Of a DNA stretch of 64,000 bases, positions 22,441-34,200 are shown piece by piece (the first letter of the stretch is position 1; every line of letters begins with the position of its first letter). The stretch lies in contig LGRX02034764.1 in the NCBI GenBank assembly GCA_001247695.2, forward strand, positions 1 to 64,000. Reading direction: 5' to 3'. Made by a program: the position numbers and the translations under genes. Origin of the DNA: Cymbomonas tetramitiformis. Its lineage: Eukaryota > Chlorophyta > Pyramimonadophyceae > Pyramimonadales > Pyramimonadaceae. A model generated the notes under the pieces. The model was not told the origin of the DNA. It made no database searches and saw only the letters and a program-made list of their open reading frames with translations.

Positions 22441-24385
22441 TGTCCCCGCGCCATGTCCCGGACGTGACGGTCCTCGATGCGGAGGGGCCCGGCCAGCATG
22501 TTATCTTCGATGTGGCCACGGCACGGCCGATGGCAGATGCGCACGTTGGGGCAGCCAAGATGGCCCCAGGGGTGGCAGCGAGGAACGTGGAGGAGAGCAA
22601 GGTGGCAGCGTACTGTATGGGGATGTGCACCCACACCAGTTGGTTCCCTTCGGGGTGGAGGTGTACGGGGGGCTCGGGCCGGCGGCGGTGGCGTTCTTGA
22701 AGAGGACACAGCGGCGGTTCAGCGGGCGGCGGTACCTGGCGGGGGATGCGGCGGAGGAAGATGAGGTGGACGAGGAGGGGGACGAGGAGGGGAACGGGGG
22801 AGGAGGAGCGGGCGGGGCGCGGCGGTTCCATGGGGTGGAAGGTGAGATGGGTCCGGCAGCTCTCCTTTGCGCTCGCGCGGGGGGTTGCGGGGATGTTCAT
22901 TCGACGGTCCCAGGGGAGGTGCTCAACAAGGGGCAGTTGGCGTAGCGCAGGCGGCGGGCCTGTGGGTGGAGGCGGAGGTCCCGGTCTTGCTGGTGGGAGG
23001 GAGGTGGCTCCACGGCGAGCGGACGAGGGGTTGGCACTGATGGACAGGGCTTGGGAGGACGCTTTCGTGGAGACGGACTATGCCACGCAGGCTGGGCGGA
23101 GTGGGCATGGTGACGGTACGCAAGGATCTTTGGGAACGCAGCAATCCGAGCAGGCTTCCGGTGGGGCAAGCGAGGCAGGCAGGATGGCGACACAGCTCTT
23201 GGATGGTCTAGGAGATTTGCGCGGACTTCCAACACGGGCGGAATGTCTCCGATTTTCGAGCGGCGGAGCGATGGGAGCGGCGGAGACTCAGTCTGAAGAG
23301 ATGCCCGCGAGCGCAAGCGGGCCCGGCCAGTCGGCTTCGTGTGTCCAGGATATCTTGGAGGAGTGGGAGGACCTCTTATCGCCGGGCTCGGAGCGCGGGG
23401 TTTGGACTCAGGAGCAGAGCGGGGCCTCACCAGAGCAGGCGAGGGCTTTGGCCGAGGAGGGGGTGGCCGGTTTGCTCGGGACAAGCAGGCGTGTGGCTGG
23501 GCTTCTTGCAGAGGCTGTTGGCGGTGAGGGGGATGGTGGAGAGGGTGGCGGGGTTGAGCGAGGTGCGGGTGGAGGGGAGGTTAGTGGATTTGGCACATGC
23601 CGGGCCCCTCAAAGCTCGGGGGCCCGTGATCCCGGCAGCGATGACCACGTACTACAGGTTGCACGGCAGCACACGGCATCTCATCAGCTTCCATGCCCAC
23701 GTGGTGAGGTTACTGGCCGTGCCGGAACTAACAGTGAGCAGTTGTCGGGAGGGCGACCGGATGGTGAACAATTGGCCACCGGGAGGGCTTGGGACGCACA
23801 GGCATCTGTGGGGATGGGACCCCAAGTAGGAACAATGCAGAACGTCGCCAAGTAGTCACAGTGCGAGTGCTGATCATATTGCTCAAGTGCGCAACTTCCT
23901 CGCTAGCTTCCCAGTGCAGGGGCTTCAGTCCCATGGGGTTGGTGTTGGGAATAGAGGGTTGCTGGGGCAGATCAATGGCGGGCGCGCAAGATTGGGCACA
24001 GGCAATTCAGTTTATCATTCTCAACCCTCGAAGACGGTCCTTGGGAGTTCTGGAGGTGTTGTGGGTGGACACGCCCTGTTGAGACCGAGCATAAAGGCAG
24101 CAACGCGACGGTCCTCGGCGTGGGTCTGGTAGCGATGGAGTGGCTCGATCAGCGGCTAATCGGCTTCGGAGGCATAACAGCAGTGTACCGGCAATGCAAT
24201 TACGGGGAGGCTCAAGTGGCTCAACGAGGCTTAGGGGGGGCCATTCTTCACTTTCGAGCTCCGGAAATTCCGGATGAGCGTCCCGGACATTGCGGCTGAA
24301 TCCTTTGATCCCCGGCGTGGGTACATAGTGCAGCTGATCTTCTGCGGCTACGGTGTGCCAAAGGAGTCAGTCCAAGGATAAGCCA
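22441..24385 (+). pseudogene. 5'-truncated LINE copy 2
   Basis: Begins inside the C-terminal endonuclease domain: PDVTVLDAEGPGQHVIFDVA, then EESKVAAY and, after a frame change, VPFGVEVYGGLGPAAVAFL. It continues with an acidic stretch and RQLSFALARGVAGMFIRR, typical of the C-terminus of LINE ORF2. About 1.3 kb of Gly/Ala-rich sequence and the tail follow (24265-24385). The PD...D spacing suggests a PD-(D/E)XK restriction-like endonuclease. Frames are broken near 22620 and 22900. Confidence 0.75.
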
Positions 24386-24625
24386 GACACAGTGGGTGTG
24401 GGTGCATAGTGCAGCTGATCTTCTGCGGCTACGGTGCCAAAGGAGTCGGTCCAAGGATAAACCACACACACAGTGTCCCGAACATTGTGGTTGAAGCCTT
24501 TGATCCCCGGTGTGGGTACATAGTGCAGCTGATCTTCTGCGGCTACGGTGTGCCAAAGGAGTCGGTCCAAGGACACGCCACACGGTGTGCCAAAGGAATC
24601 TGTCCAAGGATAAGCCGCACACATC
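24386..24625 (+). repeat. tandem LINE tail units
   Basis: Three further partial tail units, each containing GTGCAGCTGATCTTCTGCGG and ending in GGATAA(G/A)CC(A/G)(C/G)ACAC, follow the tail of copy 2. Boundaries fall at the AC-rich end each time. Confidence 0.8.
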
Positions 24626-24647
24626 CTCCTTCAAGCAGGGTACGGCG

Positions 24648-25258
24648 CAGTGGTGACAATGGAGCCGGATCCAACCCGCGAACCCGCAACGGGTCCGCGA
24701 AAATTTCTGGCTTTGGCTCCGATGGAACCAAGAAAATCCTGGATTCGCGACGATCCGTCTCGGTTGGAGCTTGAAAAATCCTGGCTTTGGCTCCGATCCT
24801 CCGTCGATTCTGGACTTTAGCTGGCGATATTGTGGCAAGTCCGACAGGTTATCAGAGACGGAGCAAGGAAAAATTCTGGATCCACGACGACCCGTCTCGA
24901 TCGGAACTCGAAAAATCCTGGCTTTGGCTCCGATGGAGCCAGGAAAACCCTGGATTCGCAACGACCCGTCTCGATCGGAGCTTGAAAAGTCCTGGCTTTG
25001 GCTTCGATCCTCCGTCGATTCTGAACTTTAGCTGACGATATTGTGGCGAGTTCGACGGGTTTACGGAGACGGATCCAGGAAAAGTTCTGGATCCGCAACG
25101 ACCCGTCTCGGTCGGAGCTTGAAAAACCTTGGCGTTGGCTCCGATCGAGCCAGGAAAACCCTGGATTCGCAACGGCCCGTCTCGATCGGAGCTTGAAAAA
25201 CCTAGGCCAAAAAAATCCTGGCTCCGCTAACGCAGAGCCGGACCCGTTGTCACCACTG
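24648..25258. mobile_element. 611 bp non-autonomous hAT element filled with tandem repeats
   Basis: A perfect 8 bp target duplication GTACGGCG flanks it (24640-24647 and 25259-25266). Terminal inverted repeats begin CAGTGGTGACAA and continue (T/C)GG..CCGG. An 8 bp TSD with CAGTG termini is the hAT signature. The interior consists of repeated blocks with CTGGCTTTGGCTCCGAT, GACCCGTCTCGATCGGA and CCTCCGTCGATTCTG, at spacings of about 60-230 bp. No transposase is present, so mobility would depend on an autonomous relative elsewhere. Confidence 0.9.
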
Positions 25259-25266
25259 GTACGGCG

Positions 25267-26126
25267 GCAGCTTTTTCGGTGCGTACTGTTTCCATGTGTA
25301 CTGTCACCAATTAAAATTGCAAACCCATTCACACACATACACTTTGCAAGGGTACATAGTGTAGCCGACTTTCTTTTCTGTGGCAGTCTAGCAGCTCGGA
25401 TATTGGTTGTTAAGGATAGCGCATACGCATTTGCTCTCGTCATCCAGCAGTCACAAAATGATGTCACAGCAAGCAATGCAGCAACATATATATATATATA
25501 TCAAGAAATTGCCAACAAAGCTAATATTGAAACACTTTAAACAGTAGTAAGCATTGATAAGCATTCACATTCTGAATCGACTAACATGCGGGCGTGGTCG
25601 ACCAAGCAAGGAAACCAATGCAGCATGCCGCACCCGCATGTCACAAGATGCACCGGGCGCCTCCTTGACCTCGGACAACATGCTCCGCGATCTACAAACT
25701 GCCCACATCCTCCTCCCATACCCCGCTCCTATACTCTGCTTACAATGGCATATCTTATCAACGGCAACAATGTGAATCACCATCGCTGAGAACATGATTA
25801 TTTGTATATGAAAATGATATTTGTACATATGCAGAGGCCCACCTCGTTCACTAACCCATTTCTTGGAACCGCTGTTGCACCAAATCATCTTAGAAAGAGC
25901 TGTGATCGGAAGTTTTCGTTTTGGCAAAAGAGCTCCGATCATCATGTGTGTGAATTGAAGGAAAATGAAATCAATGAAAGATCTCGGTCACTCCCAATGT
26001 AACAAGGTATAGCCCCACGATTCTCTCTCTGAGATAAAGCGTTTTTCCTGCTACACGTTGCATGATGATGCAGAACATGAGATATAATCCATGAGTGTGA
26101 GAGAATTGCATGCATGTATGTCTCAC
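25267..26126. other. unassigned sequence
   Basis: No clear exon. A short LINE-tail-like piece (ACACTTTGCAAGGGTACATAGTG) lies near 25338-25365 and an (AT)n tract at 25488-25500. A Cys-rich minus-strand frame at 25600-25720 (GGGCGQFVDRGACC) is a weak exon candidate without convincing splice sites. Confidence 0.4.
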
Positions 26127-26452
26127 CGTTCTCGAGGTCTGTACTGTTGTGCGCACATGACCATCCACTCTGCTGCTCCACACTTTCCCTGAGCGGTGCA
26201 CTTCTATTTGCTCGCCAGTCACAATCTTGGAACTCGCGGCCATACACGGTGAATGGTAAAGTGCACACGCTGCCGTCTGCAAGTTGCCGAGGGGCTCCTT
26301 TCATGGCATGGAAAGCATCCAAATTGTCAAAATGGTCGGAATTGTTATTGTCAGAACCGTCGGAATCGTCATTGTCAGAATCGTAATTTCCTTGAACCAG
26401 CAGGCTCGAGGACTTTTTCATCTCGAAAGCGTACGTCTCAGGTGAGGGCCCC
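26127..26452 (-). CDS. candidate exon: fibronectin type II-like domain
   Basis: Bounded by TTGTTCAG acceptor (from 26452) and GTGAGA donor (ends 26127). After an Asp/Asn/Ser repeat (SDNDDSDGSDNNNSDHF) it encodes ADGSVCTLPFTVYGREFQDC and, after a spacer, GWSCAHNSTD. The order C-x-LPF-x-x-x-G-x-x-x-x-DC...W-x-C is the FN2 fold signature (collagen or glycan binding in animals). The final Cys pair is incomplete and may be on the next exon. Likely part of a minus-strand surface-protein gene. Confidence 0.6.
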
Positions 26453-26633
26453 CTGAACAAGCAACACGACAAGAGAGACACCAACTTAGCTTCGCGCACC
26501 ATCAAACCCCAACTGAGATCTCACGTAGGCAAGTGCCGTGGAGCAGCAGCAAGCTGTAAGTAAAACAATGCATTACCAGCGGATTGATCAGACTCAGGTG
26601 AAAAGAATCTTCAGCATCAACAGTTCTCACTAT

Positions 26634-26868
26634 GTCAAGGTATCGCTTACGCGAAGGTGATTTGAGACAAAACTTGTAACTCGTTATTTTGGTCCGTTGA
26701 CTAAGGACAAAGTGCATGGCGGATGAAGAAATCATCGATCAGATATTTTCATCGTGGTGCAATTTAAATATCCTACGGCTGAAATTTCGATTTATCAACT
26801 TCCAAGCCTTCCATACTCAGTCAACGAGTTTTGTCTCAAATCACCTTCGCATAAGCGATACCTTGATG
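26634..26868. repeat. inverted repeat, 44 bp arms (possible MITE)
   Basis: Arms at 26634-26677 and 26825-26868 are reverse complements with few mismatches (core GAAGGTGATTTGAGACAAAA). The loop is about 147 bp. It could be a small MITE, but no clear target duplication was found. Confidence 0.7.
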
Positions 26869-27203
26869 TGTTGATGTGTTGATGTTGGCATGATTGCGCA
26901 GTAATAAATACACAATCCAACCTTACCACTAAGATGCCACCTACCCTAGCGATATTCACATTAGTTCCTTATCAAGAATCCCGTCGGCAGAGGAGTGCAG
27001 GCAAGCTAGGCCCTACTGAGTGTGGACATCGATTAAAGGCCGTCACAAATGAATTGGATGGTGAGGTTTCTCGACAGTACAGGTTCCCCTCGGTTCAGGC
27101 CTTCGCCCCGACCCACCGGTGAAGTTTCCCTTCATTCGGACATTGGGCTCATTTGGACATCGGAGCCTATTGGTCACTACTGGTTCACAGTGTAAATTGA
27201 ACA

Positions 27204-27566
27204 GATCACTCACATAAGGACTTTCCTATGGGATCATGCAGGATCCTGTGGGATTCTGTAGGATCCTGTAGGATCCTGTAGGATCCTGTAGGATCCTGCA
27301 GAATCCTACGGGATTATATAGGATTCGGTGGCGGTGGCAATATGATCTTAAGGTGGGCTGATAAGTTCCTACAGGAAGTTAAGGCAAAAAACATGATCCT
27401 ACAGGATCCTACAGGATCCTACAGGATCCCACAGGATCCTACAGGATCCTACAGGATCCCACAGGATCCTACAGGATCCTACAGGATCCTACAGGATCCC
27501 ACAGGATCCTACAGGATCCTACAGGATCCTACAGGATCCCACAGGAAAGTCCTTACGTGAGTGGAT
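27204..27566. repeat. large hairpin of inverted GGATCCTGTA arrays
   Basis: The outer arms, ACTCACATAAGGACTTTCCT on the left (27208-27227) and its near complement on the right (27537-27562), enclose a left array of GTAGGATCCT units (27236-27325) and a right array of TACAGGATCC/TACAGGATCCC units (27395-27545). The two arrays are reverse complements, so the whole block can fold into one long hairpin. The single-copy loop is about 70 bp. Confidence 0.85.
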
Positions 27567-27771
27567 CCGGATTCCGACAGTTCGGAACCGGAACCGGTGT
27601 CCACAATGGTTCATATTGCACAGTGTGTGTATGTGCGTTCAAGCACGCAACGCCCAAATTCAATCTGGCTAGCGTTGAGCAATTCTATTTGTGCGCTTAC
27701 TATTCTGGGGAATAGTAAGCGAAAAAAATACATTTCAGATGGGCATGCTGAATATGCACATGTGTGGTAAG

Positions 27772-28185
27772 TATTGGAATCTGCAAGTGCTGCTGATCAG
27801 TTTGGTGTAAAGCATGACTATCTAGACCTTGTACAGTAGTCAGGATGCTCAAACCCTGAAGAAACCCTAAAGAAACACTGTGGAACCCTTAGATCTAGAT
27901 CTGTAGATCTGCTGAACTAATCGTGGCCGTCAGATCACTGATGACCATCGGGAAGTGCGTAATGACTCCATCTGTAGTAGTCAGGAGTGTCACTGCGGTC
28001 GGTATGAACACGACAGTGACACGTAGGAGTCTGTTTCGTGAACTTTCACATAAGATCGCCAAATCGCCCAATCAGTAATGATGGCGCGCAAATGTTCGTG
28101 TCGTTTCGAGCTACGAACTGATATATCTTTTGATAATGAAAGTTTACGCTTGCTTTTGTGTAACCGAAACTCTCGAATTCCTACA
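27772..28185 (+). repeat. 5' LTR of the copia element
   Basis: 414 bp, from TATTGGAATC to GAATTCCTACA, matching the 3' LTR at 35368-35781 throughout by eye. The termini lack the usual TG at the very start (TATTGG) but end in CA. The boundary is fixed by the TSD on the left and the primer site on the right. Confidence 0.95.
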
Positions 28186-28201
28186 GGTTTTGGGCCCACT
28201 T
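28186..28201 (+). promoter_or_regulatory. primer binding site, half-tRNA type
   Basis: GGTTTTGGGCCCACTT directly follows the 5' LTR. It resembles the Drosophila copia primer site (GTTATGGGCCC), which pairs with an internal region of initiator tRNA-Met near the anticodon rather than with the tRNA 3' end. The T in place of A leaves one mismatch with the canonical sequence. Elements A-D in this window carry related sites. Confidence 0.65.
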
Positions 28202-28265
28202 ACTACACAGTAAGTGTTAACCTACGGTTGTATCACGCAATTTTTTCGCTGCGCGTTTTTCGGAA

Positions 28266-31200
28266 ATGAGTATGAGACAAGACAAAGCCAAGCTTGCGGG
28301 GCGGACCCCACCAGGACTGGGTGTGGAATCTACTTACGGCGATATCTCGGAAGTGATGTCGGAAGGTGGAACTTCAGTTGGGGAGGACTCTGCGGCGTTG
28401 ACAGCTCTTATCGATGAGCGACAACAACAGCTCTCTGCGCAGCAAGACGCGCGTATAAATGAGCTTATGAAGATGGTTCAGGTCCTGGCACAGACCCAGT
28501 TCGCTGCGAATCAAAATGTGGGGACGGGAGAAGCTGTTGCGTCTCCTGAGGCCGCGAAATCTGGTATGTCTAGTTCTGGTATGCACTCTCGCGTTGCGGG
28601 TGGTACTGCGAGCGTACCTTTGCCTCCTCTGGCGGAAATGTTGAAGAGTTTCAAGTCTGATCAGCTTTATTCTGGTCAGGACGCAGAAAATGACAGCAAG
28701 TGGCTGGAATTCCGCGGTAAAATTGTGCCATGTTTGCGTCACCGGGCGCTGGCGCTGCTCTTATCTGACGCGCGCGACTTGGAGGACATCAAGAACGACG
28801 AGCACTTCTCTGTGGCAGCGAATCAGTTGTTTCACGACTTTCTGTCGGCCGTGACTTCCAAGACGGCGAATGCGGTGGTGCAGACGTACAGTGAGGAGGC
28901 GAATGGTATATTGGCCTGGCGGCAGTTAGTTAAAATGCGTCGGAGCACGGGCCCTGCGTACTTTGTGAGGCAGGTCCAGGCTCTGCTTGATGACACGAAG
29001 AAGTTTGCATCGCTTGCTAACCCACTGCCGTTCTTTCTGAGTGCGCGGCAACTTCTCGACAGGGTGAAGGAATATGCGTGCACGAGCGAATTCCTGCCTA
29101 CCGGTGAGAAATTTCATGTTGCCAGCCTGGAGGCGGTCTTTGTGGCTATGGTGCTGAAGTTCTTGAACCCGGCGTATGTTGTGGTACGTTCTATGTACTC
29201 CAAGAACAAGATACCGTCGTTCCAGGAACTGAGTGACGCGGTGTGTGACCACTTCGACAACGTTATAGCTACTTCAGCGGCAGCTACGGAGACGGGTGCT
29301 GGAATCGTGGAGGACAGGCGCAAGCAGGAGGAGCAGAAACGTACTGTGATGCTCAAGAAGGTTCCGTGCCCCATATGTCATATGACTGGGCACTCGTCCA
29401 AGGAGTGTTTTGTGACTAACGAGGGCAAGCGGGAGGAGTTCCTCAAGAAGAATCCCAAGAGGAGGGACGCGATAATGAAGAGGGTCCAGGACTACCAGAA
29501 GCATGGGAAGCTACCCAATCGTGCGGCTGCTGTCACTGAAGCTCAGCAGGACCCTGGTGTGGATGCTTCTGGGGAGGCTCTGTATGCAATCTGTGAGCTG
29601 GACAGTGTGGTTACCTGTTTCTCTGAGGACATGCCCCAGTTTATCTCTGGTTACATTGGGGAAGACTATGCTGGTGTCTCCCTGTACAACTACTATGCAG
29701 TTCTGGGTGGACTTACATCTTCTGAGAATTCTTTCCCAGTTGGAGGAGAGGGCCAATCTGTGAGTGGTGTCTGTCGGTGGAGGTCTGATGCTTCTGTGAG
29801 AGGGCACTCTGCATTGAAGAAGCATGGTAAGAGGTCACACCCTTATGTGCCCAACAAGCATCGGTTCTTGTTGAACAAGCACAAGTACTTTCCGGTGGCT
29901 CCAGTGTACGACTCGTTTGTGTACATTGACACTCTGTGCACGGCCCTCCCTGGGAGGAAGCTTGAGCCTACCCAAGCCCTGTGGGAAGCAGGGAGGGAGC
30001 AGCATCTTGGGACTGGATATCAGATATCCCCCAGGCAGCCATGGTACACCACGGATGTCCAAGGTGTGCATAGCATGTTCATGGGTGGCTCTGTGGAAGT
30101 GTCGGACAGGGCATTGAAGGTGCTGGAGGATCATCACTTTCCTGCTGTTGGCAGAGTGGTGTGCCAAGTGAAGATGGAGTGTGCCAAGCACCTTGTGGCG
30201 GAGCAGCACGGTCTACTGCAGCGACTGATTGAGAAGGAGCCGGTCATGGTGCGAGGGTCCTTTGAGAAGTTGCAGTCATGGGTGACCTTGCTCAGCATGG
30301 TCACTCGGGACACGGTGCAGGCGGTTGAGGACTTCTGGACCTTGCTGGGATATGGTTATGAGGATGATTGGGACTTTAACTCCTCGTCTGGTGGCAGTGA
30401 CGGTTCAGATCACAGTGGCTATGACTCTGAAGGCTCTTCTCATCGTGGTGATGACTCTTCGGATCCAGAAGACCATACCTCTGGAACCACACCAGATGCC
30501 TATGTGGTGCATGGTGTTGAGCAGGTTTCCTTTCAACATGCCTTCTCTTCTCACCCATTGCCTGAGTATGTGCATGCACTGGGTGGCTCTGATGTCAGTT
30601 TCATGACACCTGCAAGGGTTGCTGCTCGCCATCATGCCTGGGCCTGTCACACACTATCTAGACTCGGATGTGTGCCTGGTTTCAGTGATTCCTCTGACTC
30701 GGATGAGGAAGATTATGCGTCAGATACTGTGCCAGCTCTGGAGGATGCCTCTGACTCGGACGAGGAGGATGGTGAGCACTCATGGCAGCCCTTTGAAGGA
30801 GGGGGTATCCCCTCTGATGATTGGGCATCTGGGCTGTTTTACCCTCATTGTGGCGGTGACTCTGGTAACTCCATCAGTGCTCTGGATGCAGCTTCTGACA
30901 CTAGCTCGGATTATGATGGCTATGCTTCGGAGGATATGCCTGATCTGGTGGACGCTTCGGACTCGGACGAGGAGGACGAGGTGTGCATGTTGCAGCCCCT
31001 TGAAGGAGTGGGTGGCATCCCCTCTGATGATTGGGCATCTGGATTGTTCTGTCCATCTCGCAAGAACCGCCTCTGTGCCAAGGGCGCTGAGCTTGGTACT
31101 GGTGCTGATTGGTATGATGATGCGCCTGATCTGGAGGATGGCAGTGGCTCTGATGATGACGAGTCAGGTGACTTACCAGGGGGGCATCCTATATGCACCC

Positions 31201-34200
31201 CACTTGCCCTGTGTGTTGCATCGGCGCACAGCAGGACTGACACATTCACCGGCGACCTGCCATTGGCTGCAGGCGGTGGTCAAGTGGCCATGTTGGACAG
31301 TGGTGCCTCCAAGCACATATTCAACTCGAGGGCCAGCTTTGGGAGTGACTTTGATGCCACTTCACAGTCTACTTTCAGTGTGGTGCAGGCGGGCACTGTC
31401 TCATCGGAGGGCAGTGGCACGGTGACCTTTGCCAAGCTGGATGTGCTTACTGGGCGCGCTGTTGGGCTGCAATTCACTGGTGCACACTGTATCCCTGGGC
31501 AGCCTTTCAATTTGGTGTCAGTGGTGGCGCTTGAGGATGCTGGTTTCAGTGTTGACTTTGGGGCCAGGCGGATATCCAGTGAGGGGATAACATTCTCATT
31601 CTCCAGGGTTGGCAACCAATACATCATATATGAGGATCGGGTGGCTGGCGCTCTGGATGCATATGTAGCCTGTGCAGCATACCACGATGACTCTGACCGA
31701 GATAAGTCGGACTGGAAGTTTGAGGGGGCTGCAAAGCACATCGAGGAGCATGGGCCGTTCTCTCTGGAACTCTTTGCCTCTGATGACAACCACATCTTGG
31801 GCAGCTATTGCACCGCTGGTCGCTCTTGCTTTGACAGGGACTGGGCAGGTGAGGCGTGCTATGGCAACCCTCCCTATCAGCATGATATCATCCTGAAGTG
31901 CCTGCAGAAGGCACTCAGGGATTTTGATAGGGCACCTCAGTCCACCAGGTTTCTTTTGGTGTTACCCAAGTGGGAGACTGCAAGCTGGTGGCAGCTTACG
32001 TCGCAGTTTGCCATTGTTCATGAGTATCCTGCTGGGGAAACTATATTCTCGGCTCCACTGGATGCATGTTACAACGTGGAGCACCTCGAGATGTGTGGAG
32101 AAGACAGGGTGTGGGTCAGAGAGACCAAGTGGCCAGTGGTGGTACTGTACAAGGATGGGCATACGGCTATGAAGATTGACGCCAAGATGCTTGCACATCT
32201 TCGACTTGGACATGTTGGCGACATCACCATGCAGGACATGCTGGACGAGGGGGTCCCCATGGGCATCACGGCTGCGCAGTATGCCAAGAGCCTGGTGCTG
32301 CGCTGCTCGGAGAGGTGTGTCTCCTGCAGACTGACCAAGGCCATCAGACCTTCTATGAAGCCTACGGGCAGGGAGAGGGCTGCGGAGATTGGGTTGTTGG
32401 TGTGGTCTGACACCTGTGGGCCTTTCAGGCACAGTGCTGGTGGGTACAGGTGGTTTGTTCTCTTCTTGGATGATTGCACATCCTGGTTGTGTGTGTACTT
32501 CCTGAAGAGGAAGTCCGACTATCTGGGGGCGCTGGAGGAGTTCCTGGTCGAGGTCAAGAAGCACAGGAGCCGCATGGGCCTGGAGGAGAAGTACCACATG
32601 GTCCTGCACACTGACGGCGACTCGACTATGATTGCTGGGCAGACGCAGCAATACTGCAAGGAGAGAGGCATTGAGCAACGGCATGGGTCACCATACCTCC
32701 ACGAGAACCAGTCTCGGGTTGAGAGGTCCCACAGGACGGTGCAGGCCATGGCTCGGGCAATGCTGGTGACCTCTGGCTTTGGTGTGGAGGTATGGCCGCT
32801 ATCTGTTCGGCACACCGTGTACACCTTGAACAGGACCTTCCAGCGACCTCTGCACAAGCAGTCCCCCTACTTCATACTGTATGGGAAACACTATGACCTC
32901 TCCCTTCTTCGGGTATTTGGCTGTCTGGCGTATGCCTTTGTGGACCCGGACAGCAGGGAGCATAAGCTCAGTGACCGAGCGAAGCAGCTCAGGTACGTTG
33001 GTCACTCTGAGGTCTCCTCGGCCTACTTACTGTATGATCCTGAGTCCGGCAAGATCGTCAAGTCTGGTATGGTGAGGTTCCATGAGGCTGTCGACAAGCT
33101 GGGCAAGGTGGTCACCACGTGGGATCCTTCAGCAGTGGCCCCACTGAGTACCAACTTCATGGTGACGGTGCTGGATGCGGAGTATCATGAGGCCCTTCCC
33201 AGTGGTTTGGGAGATGATATTCTTGGCATTGGTGCCTATTTACCTGATGAGAGCGACGAGATCTTGGCAGTGCTGAAGGTGCAGGCTGGCGATATGGTAT
33301 GCTGGGTGAGCCTCAGAGACTATCTAGATGGCCAGCCCAAGCATATGGGTGCTGTGCGCTCGGCTATGCAACATGGTGACCTCAATGTCGACTACCCACT
33401 GTTCACTGAAGTCATGGCAGATGCTGGGAAGGAGGAGCTGGAGGCTGGGATCATATGCGCACGGGCTGTGGGACCCAGCTCATTCCCATACTGTGTGATG
33501 CTGCTCACAAACTTCACGCACATCGATCTGCCATTGGGTAAGGTACATTTCTCTCCTGAGCACACATGCTTGGCAGCAGCTGTGAAGGCGTGTGCTGGAG
33601 GATCAGTGGATGTGCTGCCACCAGGGGTGACTGAGCCGAAGGGGGTCAAGCAAGCTATGGGGGCGCCAGATGCTAATGAGTGGATGGAGGCTATCCAGAC
33701 AGAGCTGGAGGCCCTGGTTACGGTCAAGCGAGCTCTCGAGATGATGGACAAGGAGGATGTGCCCCCTGGGGTTCACCTGTTGGACATGGCTCTGGTGTTG
33801 AAGGTCAAGCTGGACAAGCATAGGCAGTTGCAGAAGCGCAAAGCGAGGGTGTGCGTGAGGGGCAACAAGCAGGAGTATGGTGTCGACTATTTCGACACCT
33901 TTGCCCCGTGCACTCAGTTGTCTTCGGTGAGACTGGTTATCATTCTGGCGCTGAACCTTTCCCTGCAGGTGTATCACATGGATGTGGAGACAGCCTTCCT
34001 GAACTCGACCCTCGAGGAGGATCTATATGTCCAGCTCCCTAGGGGGCTGGAGTACCAAGGGAGGACGTGTGCCAAGCTCCTCAAAGCGGTGTATGGCTTG
34101 AAGCAAGCGGGCAAAGAGTGGTTTGAGACCAGCGATGCTTTCATCATGGCCTACGACAAAAGGATGAGGCGCAGTGATGTTGAACCCTGTCTGTATTTCA

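Noticed and set aside
24248..25476. Minus-strand frames of 219 and 237 codons
   Set aside because: They translate tandem LINE tails and the internal repeats of the hAT element.
27342..27560. Plus frame with a DPTGSYRI repeat
   Set aside because: Translation of the GGATCC array within a hairpin; no start context or partner exons.
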